Shown one piece after another: positions 34,088 to 41,456 of a DNA stretch of 64,000 nt. Within the stretch, counting starts at the first letter, position 1. The number at the start of each line of letters is the position of its first letter. The stretch comes from Thermomicrobiales bacterium (GTDB lineage Bacteria; Chloroflexota; Chloroflexia; Thermomicrobiales; UBA6265), in the NCBI GenBank assembly GCA_041390825.1, contig JAWKPF010000004.1, forward strand, positions 62,001 through 126,000. Reading direction: 5' to 3'. Below the pieces are notes generated by a model that saw only the letters and a program-made list of their open reading frames with translations, did not search any database and had not been told where the DNA came from. The position numbers were made by a program, and so were the translations under genes.

Positions 34088-35647
34088 CTACTCCCACTCG
34101 ATGGTGGACGGGGGTTTGGAGGAGATGTCGTAGACGACGCGGTTGATGCCGCGCACCTCGTTGACGATGCGGTTGCTCATCTGGGCGAGCACATCGTAGG
34201 GGATGCGGGCCCAATCGGCGGTCATGGCGTCCTGGCTGGCGACCGCGCGGATGGCGCAGACGCGCGCGTAGGTGCGGTAGTCGCCCATGACGCCGACCGT
34301 GTTGACCGGGAGGAGGACGGCGAAGTATTGCCAGATGTCCTGCGCCAATCCGGCGGCCTCGATCTCTTCGCGGACGATGGCATCGGCCTGCCGAAGGACA
34401 TCGAGCCAGGGTTCGGTGACTTCACCGAGCAAGCGAACCGCCAGGCCGGGACCTGGGAAGGGTTGCCGCCAGACGATTTCGTCCGGTAGGCCGAGCGCTT
34501 TGCCGACCTTGCGCACCTCATCCTTGAAGAGGAATTTGAGCGGCTCCAGCAACTGGAACTGCATATCGGCCGGGAGACCGCCGACGTTGTGGTGCGTTTT
34601 GATCTTGACCGCGGCCTTGGTGTCGGCGGTGGTGCTTTCGATCACGTCCGGGTAGAGGGTGCCCTGGGCGAGGAAATCGAAGGGACCGGCCTTCCGGGCT
34701 TCCCGCTCGAAGACGCGCACGAACTCGTCGCCGATGGTCTTGCGTTTCTCCTCGGGGTCGGTGACGCCTTCCAGCCGGTCGAGGAAGTTGTTGGTGGCAT
34801 CGACATAGACGAGCGGCATGCCGAAGTGGCGCGCGAAGACCTCTTGCACCAGGTCCGCCTCGCCCTGGCGGAGGAGCCCGTTGTTGACGAAGACGGGGGT
34901 GAGCTGGTCGCCGATCGCTTTATAGATGAGGGCGGCCGCGACCGAGGAATCGACGCCGCCGCTGAGACCGAGCAGCACGCGCTTGTCGCCGACGGTGGCG
35001 CGGATCTCCTGCACCGCGCTTTCGACGAAGGAATCGCTGCTCCAGTCGAGCGAGAGACCGCACATCTGGGTCAGGAAGTTGGCGATCACCTGCTGGCCGA
35101 GGGGGGTGTGGACCACCTCGGGATGGAACTGGATGCCGGCGACGTTCCCCTTGACCATGGCGGCGAAGGGGAGGCGGCTGCTTTCGCCGATGACCTCGAA
35201 GCCGGGCGGGATGGCTTCGACATGATCGCCGTGGCTCATCCAGACATCGATCGAGGACGGCATTCCCGCGAAGAGGGGTGAATCGCTGTTCACCTCGATG
35301 GTGGCGGGACCGTATTCGCGTTTGTCCGCGCCGATGACCTTGCCGCCCAGTTCGTTGGCCAGCAGCTGCATGCCGTAACAGATGCCGAGCACTGGCAGTT
35401 CCGCTTCCCAAAGCCATTTCGGCAGCGCGGGCGCGCCGGGTTCGTAGACGCTGGCCGGACCGCCGGAGAGGATGATGCCGGCGGGTTCGAGCGGGGCGAC
35501 CTCGCTCCAGGGGGCATCGAACTGGACCAGCTCGCTGTAAACGCCGGCCTCGCGCACCCTGCGGGTGATGAGCTGGCTGTATTGCGAGCCGAAATCGAGC
35601 ACGACGACGGTCTTGGGGTGGGTGGATTCGGTGGGCTGGATGGTCAA
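34088..35647 (-). CDS. guaA: GMP synthase (glutamine-hydrolysing)
   Basis: 519 aa. I start at TTG (reading (M)TIQPTESTHPKTVVVLDFG) because CAGGAGAG lies just upstream and the frame beyond has no similarity. It converts XMP to GMP with glutamine and ATP in purine synthesis. Glutaminase domain: ILSGGPASVY, the nucleophile in GICYGMQLL (about 89-97) and GIQFHPEVVHT (about 177). ATP pyrophosphatase loop LGLSGGVDSSVAAAL (about 230). C-terminal dimerisation domain ends DISSKPPSTIEWE as in all GuaA. A GGAAATA heptamer array sits 57 bp upstream of the start. Confidence 0.97.
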   Translation of the reverse strand: MTIQPTESTHPKTVVVLDFGSQYSQLITRRVREAGVYSELVQFDAPWSEVAPLEPAGIILSGGPASVYEPGAPALPKWLWEAELPVLGICYGMQLLANELGGKVIGADKREYGPATIEVNSDSPLFAGMPSSIDVWMSHGDHVEAIPPGFEVIGESSRLPFAAMVKGNVAGIQFHPEVVHTPLGQQVIANFLTQMCGLSLDWSSDSFVESAVQEIRATVGDKRVLLGLSGGVDSSVAAALIYKAIGDQLTPVFVNNGLLRQGEADLVQEVFARHFGMPLVYVDATNNFLDRLEGVTDPEEKRKTIGDEFVRVFEREARKAGPFDFLAQGTLYPDVIESTTADTKAAVKIKTHHNVGGLPADMQFQLLEPLKFLFKDEVRKVGKALGLPDEIVWRQPFPGPGLAVRLLGEVTEPWLDVLRQADAIVREEIEAAGLAQDIWQYFAVLLPVNTVGVMGDYRTYARVCAIRAVASQDAMTADWARIPYDVLAQMSNRIVNEVRGINRVVYDISSKPPSTIEWE

Positions 35648-35964
35648 CTGCTCTCCTGGGTCGGGACAAAGCGGACGGCCGCGTGGGGGAATAGTAAATG
35701 AGTGGAAATGGGAAATAGGAAATGGGAAATGGGGACGATGGGTAGTACTGAATCCAGTTGATTGCCAAGGGGGTGTAGCGCGAATTGCACGGCAGTCTCC
35801 GCTCCCTACGATCGTAGTCGACGACTTGTCTGCCCTCTCATTCCTCACAACTAGGTCGCGGGCGCCTCTCCCGCACGAAACCAAAGGTGTGTTAGCCCAG
35901 CGTTTCAACGGTGGGAACGAACCGAACCCACACGCTCACCTCTCCCCACGCTTGAAAGCCTGGG
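35648..35964. other. guaA upstream region with heptamer array and REP
   Basis: 317 bp without a gene. It holds a four-unit GGAAATR heptamer array (35704-35731) and paired REP hairpins at 35893-35967 that run into the 3-prime end of the transposase gene. Confidence 0.7.
35704..35731. repeat. heptamer array, four GGAAATR units
   Basis: GGAAATG, GGAAATA, GGAAATG, GGAAATG in exact 7-bp register, preceded by degenerate units (GGGAATA, GTAAATG). Same family as the arrays around the four-helix-bundle gene at 46 kb. Single arm here. Confidence 0.9.
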
Positions 35965-35967
35965 CTA
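35893..35967. repeat. inverted pair of REP hairpins at the transposase 3-prime end
   Basis: TAGCCCAGCGTTTCAACGG (35893 onward) and, inverted, a copy ending in CCTGGGCTA at 35967. The stop codon of the transposase gene lies inside the second REP. Other members of this REP family are at 596-621, 36551-36575, 36686-36711 and 41712-41737. Confidence 0.75.
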
Positions 35968-36420
35968 AGACTCCTCAGGTCTTCGGGCGGCAGGTCGTAG
36001 TGACTGCGGAGACGGCAGCAGTTCGAATGCCTGCCAGATGTCGTCTGTCGCATGATGGTCCGCCTGCCGTTCGAGATAGCCAACCACTGCGTCGAGCGAC
36101 CGTTCCCCAAACGTGGTCACCCCATAATGCTCCTGCCACGCGAAGCCCTCGATTCCGGGCAGCGTGATCTGCTTGGTCAGGTAGCGACTCGACGAGCCTT
36201 TCAACCGTTGCACGTACGCCGCCACCGCGATGGACGGAGGGATCGAGACGGCGACGTGCACATGATCTGGCATTCCGCCAATCGCATGGGTGTAGGCGCC
36301 CATATCCTTGGCCACTACCCGAAACGCCTGCTGCACCATCGCCATCCGCTCCGGGGTCAGCATCGGTTCCCGATACTTGGTGCTCCAGACCAGGTGATAG
36401 AACGTGCGCCAGTACGACAT
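35965..36420 (-). CDS. REP-associated tyrosine transposase (IS200/Y1 fold)
   Basis: 151 aa from MSYWRTFYHLVWSTKYREP. The HUH metal motif is visible as DHVHVAVSI (about residues 52-60), and the likely catalytic tyrosine is in VVGYLERQADHH (about 112-123). Single-domain Y1 transposases of this length flanked by REP hairpins are RAYTs, which nick and move single-stranded REP DNA. REP copies lie at both ends, and the stop codon is inside one. A second, clearly related transposase is at 57836-58306. Confidence 0.9.
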   Translation of the reverse strand: MSYWRTFYHLVWSTKYREPMLTPERMAMVQQAFRVVAKDMGAYTHAIGGMPDHVHVAVSIPPSIAVAAYVQRLKGSSSRYLTKQITLPGIEGFAWQEHYGVTTFGERSLDAVVGYLERQADHHATDDIWQAFELLPSPQSLRPAARRPEES

Positions 36421-36564
36421 CGTTGCCCCTTTCGCGTGTCCCCCCGCGCGTCATGCAGCTTGCCGACACCCAACCAGTCTCTTGGGGCAACCGGATGATT
36501 GCAAGGGATATCCTGGTCTTTCTGCTCTCGACTCCCCGGCATAAAGGTGTGTTCGCCCAGCGTT

Positions 36565-36813
36565 TCAACGGGGGTGTGGTTCAGTTTTTTGGGAATCGAC
36601 ACCCTTGCTCGATCCGACGTGAACTCGAAGCAGGAGCGACCAGGCGTTGCCGCTCCGCTACGGATCCCAGGTGATTGCCGAGGGGGTATAGCCCAGCGTT
36701 TCAACGGTGGGACATCGCAGCACATCAGCGGTCCATCCCGTCGTCTTCTGGCCGATTCCGTGGCAAGCGCTACTTCTGAACGTTTCGGCCGTCAACGCAT
36801 CCTGGAAATCCCA
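36565..36813. repeat. composite dispersed repeat, intact copy
   Basis: Two blocks joined within a few bases: block 1 with GGGAATCGACACCC and ending GATTGCCGAG at 36682, block 2 from GGTATAGCCCAGCG to GGAAATCCC at 36813. Both blocks recur inverted at 41608-41737 and 42233-42330, there separated by about 495 bp. Confidence 0.75.
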
Positions 36814-36846
36814 ATACCCGAACCGCCCCCTGACATGCAATCAGCG

Positions 36847-36876
36847 TTGACACAAAGAGAACAGATGTTCTATGCT
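36847..36876 (+). promoter_or_regulatory. orphan sigma70-type promoter with SOS-box-like palindrome
   Basis: TTGACA at 36847-36852, 18-bp spacer, TATGCT at 36871-36876. Inside the spacer is GAACAGATGTTC (36859-36870), a palindrome of the form GAAC-N4-GTTC, as in Gram-positive-type LexA boxes. No gene follows within 490 bp, and a REP lies just downstream. Prediction only. Confidence 0.5.
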
Positions 36877-37373
36877 TGCCAGCAAGCGGCACATCGGCGG
36901 AGAGGGATCCTCGCCCCGCGCGTCCTCAGGCTCGGAGAGCCTTCGCTCCTCGTAGCCCGGTCCTTCAGGGCCGGGACGACGGAGAAGACGCGCCAACGAG
37001 ACCGGCATCCTCCGGCTCCATCCATGGAGCCGAGCGCACCCCCTTCCCGGACGTCGGGACGGAGCGGCAGCGGTAGATGCATGACCTGGGCAGTGCCCCA
37101 GAGTTACCCGCCCGGAATCCCCCCGTCACCCAGGACTCCATTCGCGGCCTCACCCGAACAAGAGGGATCGCTTTTCGAGACAGTTCGATGCACACGCATC
37201 CGGCCAGGGCGCAGCCATACCCATCTCCTTTCCCAGAGCCGACACCAGCGGACTGGTAAGTCGGTCCAGCGTATGTCCCCGCTTGTGATGCTTGCCCTTG
37301 GCTGTACTCCGTGACAGAATAGTCAGGAGTTGACTAGTCAGGAACGGCGGATACGCGCAGGGGAGGTTTGTCC

Positions 37374-37712
37374 ATGAGGATCAGCGCACGCAATCAGCTC
37401 AAGGGGACGGTGACGCATATCGAGGGGCTCGGGTGCTCTACCGACGCGGAGATCGGCGCGCGCTCACCCCAGACGCTCGTCGCGCTCGCGCAGCGGGTCG
37501 ACCGGCCAGCGGCTGATGTCGTATTCCTTTCCTGCACCAGCCTGAACGTGGCGCAGGAGATCGACTGGATCGAGGGGGTGATTGGCAAACCGGTTGTGAC
37601 GAGCAATCAGGCGTCTGCGTGGCTGCTGATGCAACACCGGGGAATCGAACCCCGGCCAGGGATCTTCGGGAAATTGATGAATGTACGAATGGAGAACGAG
37701 GTAAGCGTATGA
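37374..37712 (+). CDS. chimeric TOBE-start / Asp-Glu racemase-family C-terminus
   Basis: 112 aa from MRISARNQLKGTVTHIEG, with GGGAGG 7 nt upstream. The first ~18 residues match the start of TOBE (molybdate-binding) domains, MKISARNQLKGxV. After a short joint, residues ~30-105 look like the C-terminal half of maleate isomerase/arylmalonate decarboxylase-type enzymes: ADVVFLSCTSLNVAQEIDWI and GKPVVTSNQASAWLLM with the second catalytic Cys. The N-terminal half of the racemase fold, with the first Cys, is missing. The ribosome site and the ATGA overlap with the next gene suggest that it is still translated, but the racemase part cannot be complete. Probably a junction product of a deletion. Confidence 0.6.
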   Translation: MRISARNQLKGTVTHIEGLGCSTDAEIGARSPQTLVALAQRVDRPAADVVFLSCTSLNVAQEIDWIEGVIGKPVVTSNQASAWLLMQHRGIEPRPGIFGKLMNVRMENEVSV

Positions 37713-38860
37713 CCGAGGTGAAACAAAGCTATCTGGTCGGTCCGGCGATTCACTTGCGCGCGGTCGAGGAGAGCGATGCCGCCAGCGAACCCTCCTGGCG
37801 CAAGAGTTGGTTTCCGCGGGCGCAGGCGGTTTCGGAAGCGAGGATCGAGGACGACTACTCCACCGGCGACAAGACGCTGGTGGCGGTGCGGAACCGGGAC
37901 GAGGTCATCGTCGGCTCGGCGCTGATCTGGTTCGATGGTCCCTGGGCGTATGTCGATCCGTTCGCGGCCCGCTGGCTTACCGATGCGGGCGCGGAGCAGG
38001 TGCTGGCGGAGATCCTCGAGCTGCTGCTGCCGTTCCTGGTCGACGAAGGCGGGATCATCGCCGCGCTGACGGAGGTTCCCGCGGGTCTGCCGGCGGTGGA
38101 GGCAGCCCTGGCGAAGATCGGCGCGCCGTTTTGCTATCGCCAGCGTGAGGCCATGATCTTCCGCGGGCGGCGGCACGACAAAATGGCCTACCAGTATGCA
38201 AACAAGAAGTCGATCGCGGTCTTCGGCGAGCCGAAATTCACCCCGGAAGGCCCGGTGGAGCGCGCGGTCAGTCATCCGGCGCCGAAGCAGTGGCCCGCGG
38301 TCGTGTCGCCGCCACCCGGCGCGGTAATCGTGGGGGAACGGCTCTACCTGCGCATGTTCACCCCGGCCGATGGCGAGATCATGCGCGAGGCGTCGCTGAC
38401 CGATACCGAATTCGCCCACGATCCGCGCTTCCCGCGGAGCGCCATGACCATGAACGCCCGGTTCCGCAAGAGCTCGGAAGCCGAGATTCCGGACAATATC
38501 ACCTTTGCCATCGTGCTTCGTGGGAATGACGAGCTGATCGGGCGCAACGAGCTCGACTATCTCGATCTGGTGCATCGATCAGCGGAAACCGGCACTGAGC
38601 TTTTCAGACCGGAGCATCGCGGCAAGGGCTACGGCACGGAGGCGAAGCATCTCCTGCTGGCTTATGCGTTCGATGTGCTGAACTTGCACATGGTCTGGTC
38701 GAACGTCTGGGAGGAGAACCCGCGCTCGCGCGCCGCCCTGCTCAAGCAGGGGTACCGTGAAGCGGGCGGCATTCCCTGGCGGGGCACGCACCACGGCATC
38801 CCCTCGGGCGACTGGTGTTTCGATTTGCTCGCGTCCGAGTGGCAGGCAGCGAGACGCTAG
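37709..38860 (+). CDS. double GNAT acetyltransferase, paralogue 1
   Basis: 383 aa from MTEVKQSYLVGPAIHLRAVEE; the ATG overlaps the previous stop (ATGA). Two GNAT-like halves: residues ~1-170 (degenerate, no clear acetyl-CoA loop) and ~220-383 with LYLRMFTPADGEIM, the acetyl-CoA motif RPEHRGKGYGTEAKHLLL (about 306-323) and NPRSRAALLKQGYREAG. The C-terminal half is RimJ/RimL-like. It transfers an acetyl group from acetyl-CoA to an amine; the substrate is unknown. A paralogue with the same layout follows. The stop codon opens a five-unit heptamer array. Confidence 0.85.
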   Translation: MTEVKQSYLVGPAIHLRAVEESDAASEPSWRKSWFPRAQAVSEARIEDDYSTGDKTLVAVRNRDEVIVGSALIWFDGPWAYVDPFAARWLTDAGAEQVLAEILELLLPFLVDEGGIIAALTEVPAGLPAVEAALAKIGAPFCYRQREAMIFRGRRHDKMAYQYANKKSIAVFGEPKFTPEGPVERAVSHPAPKQWPAVVSPPPGAVIVGERLYLRMFTPADGEIMREASLTDTEFAHDPRFPRSAMTMNARFRKSSEAEIPDNITFAIVLRGNDELIGRNELDYLDLVHRSAETGTELFRPEHRGKGYGTEAKHLLLAYAFDVLNLHMVWSNVWEENPRSRAALLKQGYREAGGIPWRGTHHGIPSGDWCFDLLASEWQAARR

Positions 38861-38893
38861 TCGTCAGTAGTCAGTTGCTAGTTGTCAGTTGAT
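38859..38893. repeat. heptamer array, five AGTNGTC-type units
   Basis: AGTCGTC, AGTAGTC, AGTTGCT, AGTTGTC, AGTTGAT in exact register, beginning in the stop codon of the preceding gene. This heptamer is not related to the other families in the window. Confidence 0.8.
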
Positions 38894-38931
38894 GGTCGCG
38901 TGTAAGGGGGGCGAACGTTCGCTGGCCGGTC

Positions 38932-39049
38932 CTGGGCTCCGGACTCCGGACTCCGGACTCTGGACCCAGGTTGGCGGTCATGGGAGCCGCCACTGCGATT
39001 GGACCGTCTCCGGCCTCCGGACTCAGGACACCGGACTCAGAACCAGGAC
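38932..39049. repeat. two direct heptamer arrays (CCGGACT family) upstream of the second GNAT gene
   Basis: Five units at 38932-38966 and six at 39008-39049, same orientation, separated by a 41-bp spacer with a GGCGG/CCGCC hairpin. The last unit, CCAGGAC, lies 8 bp before the start codon of the next gene and supplies its only ribosome-site-like sequence. Confidence 0.85.
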
Positions 39050-39057
39050 ACCACCGT

Positions 39058-40272
39058 ATGCCCCAGCCATTCATCAGCCGCAGTGAGGGACAGGCCTTTT
39101 TCGTTGGGCCGAGTCTCTTCCTGCGCCCGGTCGAGCCGGAGGATGCGCCGTCCGCGCCGCGGTGGTGGCCCGAGCCCTGGCCGCTGCCGGCTGAGGTTGT
39201 GGAGGAGAAGCTCAAGAACCAGCTCGGCAGCGACCCGGACGCCGAGGCCGATGCGCAACGCATGCTCATCTGCCGTCGCAGCGACGATCGTCCCATCGGT
39301 TCGGTCTTCTTCGAATATGACAGCGAATACGCCTGCTTTCTGCGCTTCACGCACGATCCGTTGCGCACCCTCGACCAATGGGCGGCAGCCGAAGCCGAGG
39401 TGATGACCGCGTTTCTCCCGTGGATGCTGGAGAAGCGGAATCTGCTCAAGGTGTATACCGAGCACACCTGGCCCACTGGCGATCATCCATTGGTCGTGGC
39501 CGCGGCAGAGCAGATCGGGATGCGGCGTTGCTTCCGTTTGCGTGAAGCGGGATCGTGGCGCGGGCAGCGGTTCGACTGGATCGGGTACGAATTGCTCGAT
39601 CCTCGCTGGATCGTCACCCTCGGCATGCCCCGTGGCATGGAAGAGGGCCCGGTCGAACGCGAGGTGCGTTCTCCGGCCCGGCTGGGTCCAAACGGTGACA
39701 CGGGCGAGCGCGTCGAACCTCCGGTGAACGCCATCGTCTCTGGCGCGCGGCTCTCCCTGCGGCCCTTCGAGCCGGCCGACGGCAAGCTTGCTTCCAGATG
39801 GCTTCTACGAGACACCGAAGATGTTTTCCCCAACGGTCCCGATGTGGTCAATCCCTGGGTCTATGGACAGTTGCACGTCGCGCTGGCGAAGGAATCGCCG
39901 CCGACGTGGGCGCGCTTCGCCATCGTGCGGAACGAGGACGATTTGCTCCTCGGCGCCACTGGGCTGACGCATCTCGATCTGCTGCACGGCAATGCCGAAA
40001 CCGAGAGCACCATCTTCCACCCCGACTATCGCGGCCGCGGGTATGGCACGGAAGCCAAACACCTCTTGCTGGAATACGCCTTCGAGCGGCTTGGACTGCA
40101 CATGGTCTATTCCTGGGTGTCCGAGCTCAATGCCCGTTCGTCCGCCGCCCTGCTGAAGCAGGGCTACCGCGAGGCCGGGTATTTCGCCTGGTCCCATCTC
40201 TACCGGGGCAACTACCTCGGCGGCCGCTACTACGACCTGCTGGCGAGGGAGTGGCGGAACGCCCGGACGTAG
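39058..40272 (+). CDS. double GNAT acetyltransferase, paralogue 2
   Basis: 404 aa from MPQPFISRSEGQAFFVGP. Same two-half plan as the upstream neighbour and clearly a duplicate: the second half has LSLRPFEPADGKLA, the acetyl-CoA loop HPDYRGRGYGTEAKHLLLEYAFE and NARSSAALLKQGYREAGYF. The N-terminal half keeps only the fold. The start codon follows a CCGGACT-type heptamer array, so translation signals appear to be built from repeat DNA. An inverted heptamer element begins in its stop codon. Confidence 0.85.
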   Translation: MPQPFISRSEGQAFFVGPSLFLRPVEPEDAPSAPRWWPEPWPLPAEVVEEKLKNQLGSDPDAEADAQRMLICRRSDDRPIGSVFFEYDSEYACFLRFTHDPLRTLDQWAAAEAEVMTAFLPWMLEKRNLLKVYTEHTWPTGDHPLVVAAAEQIGMRRCFRLREAGSWRGQRFDWIGYELLDPRWIVTLGMPRGMEEGPVEREVRSPARLGPNGDTGERVEPPVNAIVSGARLSLRPFEPADGKLASRWLLRDTEDVFPNGPDVVNPWVYGQLHVALAKESPPTWARFAIVRNEDDLLLGATGLTHLDLLHGNAETESTIFHPDYRGRGYGTEAKHLLLEYAFERLGLHMVYSWVSELNARSSAALLKQGYREAGYFAWSHLYRGNYLGGRYYDLLAREWRNART

Positions 40273-40371
40273 CACGCGGCAGGCAGCACGCGGCAGGCAG
40301 TCTTTCGTGACGCGCACTGTCGCGATGGTTCCACATTTGTTCCGCCTGCTGCGTGCCGCGTGCTGCCTGCC
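40271..40371. repeat. inverted heptamer element (RGCASGC family)
   Basis: Left arm 40271-40298: AGCACGC, GGCAGGC, AGCACGC, GGCAGGC. Right arm 40344-40371: GCCTGCT, GCGTGCC, GCGTGCT, GCCTGCC, the reverse complement of the same family. The 45-bp spacer is gene-free. The whole element fits between the GNAT stop codon and the next ribosome site. Confidence 0.85.
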
Positions 40372-40421
40372 TGTACACTGCCGCCATATTGCGTCCGCGC
40401 TCCATGTGGAAAGGACCATCG

Positions 40422-41456
40422 ATGCCGCCGGTTCGTTTCATCGTTACGGGATTGGGAAGCTGGGGACCCGGCTGGGCCGAGCTGATTCAGGCGCAAGACG
40501 GCGTCGAGTTGGCCGCCGTGGTCGAACCGATGGACGACCGCCGGCAGGCCGTCGTCGAGGCGCGCGGGCTCTCCCCGGACCAGGCGTATGCCGATCTGCA
40601 AACGGCGCTGGACCATGTCGAAACCGACGCAGTGCTGGTGGTCACCCCGCCGCGCACCCATCTCGAGGTTGCGCGCATCGCGTTCGCCGCTGGCAAACCG
40701 GTCTTGATGGAGAAACCGCTCGCTGCCGACATGGCCGACGCAAAGGCTTTGGTCGAATTGGCCGAAGCGAGCGGCAACCTGTTGATCGTCAGCCAGAACT
40801 ACCGCTATCGGCCGCCCATGGTGGCCCTGCGCAAGCTCTTGCAGGAAGGCGTGATTGGCGACCTGCTCCATGTCCAGGCGAACTGCCAGGAAGACATGCG
40901 GCTCTTCTACGAGGCCACCAACTTCCGCTATCTCATGCCGCACCCGCACATCATCGACATGACCATTCACCACTGGGACTTGCTGCGCTATCTCACCGGG
41001 CAGGAGGTCGAGAGCGTCTACGCGACTTCATGGAACATCCCGGACAGCCCGTACCAAACCGATGCGTCGTGCGCCATCATGCTCAAGCTCGATGACGGCA
41101 CTCCGGTGCTTTATGAAGGAAGCAGCGCCACGCATCGTGACCGCACATCGTGGTCCTCATGGTGGGAGTTCGAGGGAACCAACGGGCGCATCTGGACCGA
41201 TGGCGGGGTAGGCGACCCGCATCTCGACACCGTGCATCTGCACGTCTATGGCGAGGATCCGGTGATCGTCGAGAACATCACTGTCGCCGAGTCCGACCGG
41301 CACGGTTCGCTGCTCGCCTTCGTTGCCGCGTTGCGCGGTGGCGAATTGCCGGCCCATACCGGCCGGGACAACCTGAACAGCCTGGCCACCGTGATGGCAT
41401 GTGTCGAGTCGGTCGAGCAAGACCGGATCGTGAAGGTGGAAGAACTGCTCGGATAG
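40422..41456 (+). CDS. Gfo/Idh/MocA-family oxidoreductase
   Basis: 344 aa from MPPVRFIVTGLGSWGPG, with GGAAAGGA 7 nt upstream. N-terminal Rossmann fold with TGLGSWGPGWAELI for NAD(P); VTPPRTHLEVARIAF; the family's EKP motif in LMEKPLAADM (about 97-106). The C-terminal domain carries HPHIIDMTIHHWDLLRYL (about 174-191) with candidate catalytic histidines. These enzymes oxidise or reduce sugar, inositol or related hydroxyl groups. Substrate not identifiable. It stands between repeat-rich gaps, apparently monocistronic. Confidence 0.88.
   Translation: MPPVRFIVTGLGSWGPGWAELIQAQDGVELAAVVEPMDDRRQAVVEARGLSPDQAYADLQTALDHVETDAVLVVTPPRTHLEVARIAFAAGKPVLMEKPLAADMADAKALVELAEASGNLLIVSQNYRYRPPMVALRKLLQEGVIGDLLHVQANCQEDMRLFYEATNFRYLMPHPHIIDMTIHHWDLLRYLTGQEVESVYATSWNIPDSPYQTDASCAIMLKLDDGTPVLYEGSSATHRDRTSWSSWWEFEGTNGRIWTDGGVGDPHLDTVHLHVYGEDPVIVENITVAESDRHGSLLAFVAALRGGELPAHTGRDNLNSLATVMACVESVEQDRIVKVEELLG

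Larger units (their letters stand above)
36421..37373. other. gene-free stretch: REPs, composite repeat, orphan promoter
   Basis: About 950 bp with no convincing gene. In order: a REP (36551-36575), a composite dispersed repeat (about 36565-36813) that includes another REP, a sigma70-like promoter with an SOS-box-like palindrome (36847-36876), and a further GTAG REP (about 36929-36980). Bases 36985-37360 are GC-rich with open frames of no recognisable similarity. Confidence 0.65.

Noticed and set aside
37625..37660. GGGGAATCGAACCCC looks like the T-arm of a minus-strand tRNA
   Set aside because: No matching acceptor, D or anticodon arms can be built around it, and the stretch is coding for the racemase-like C-terminus.
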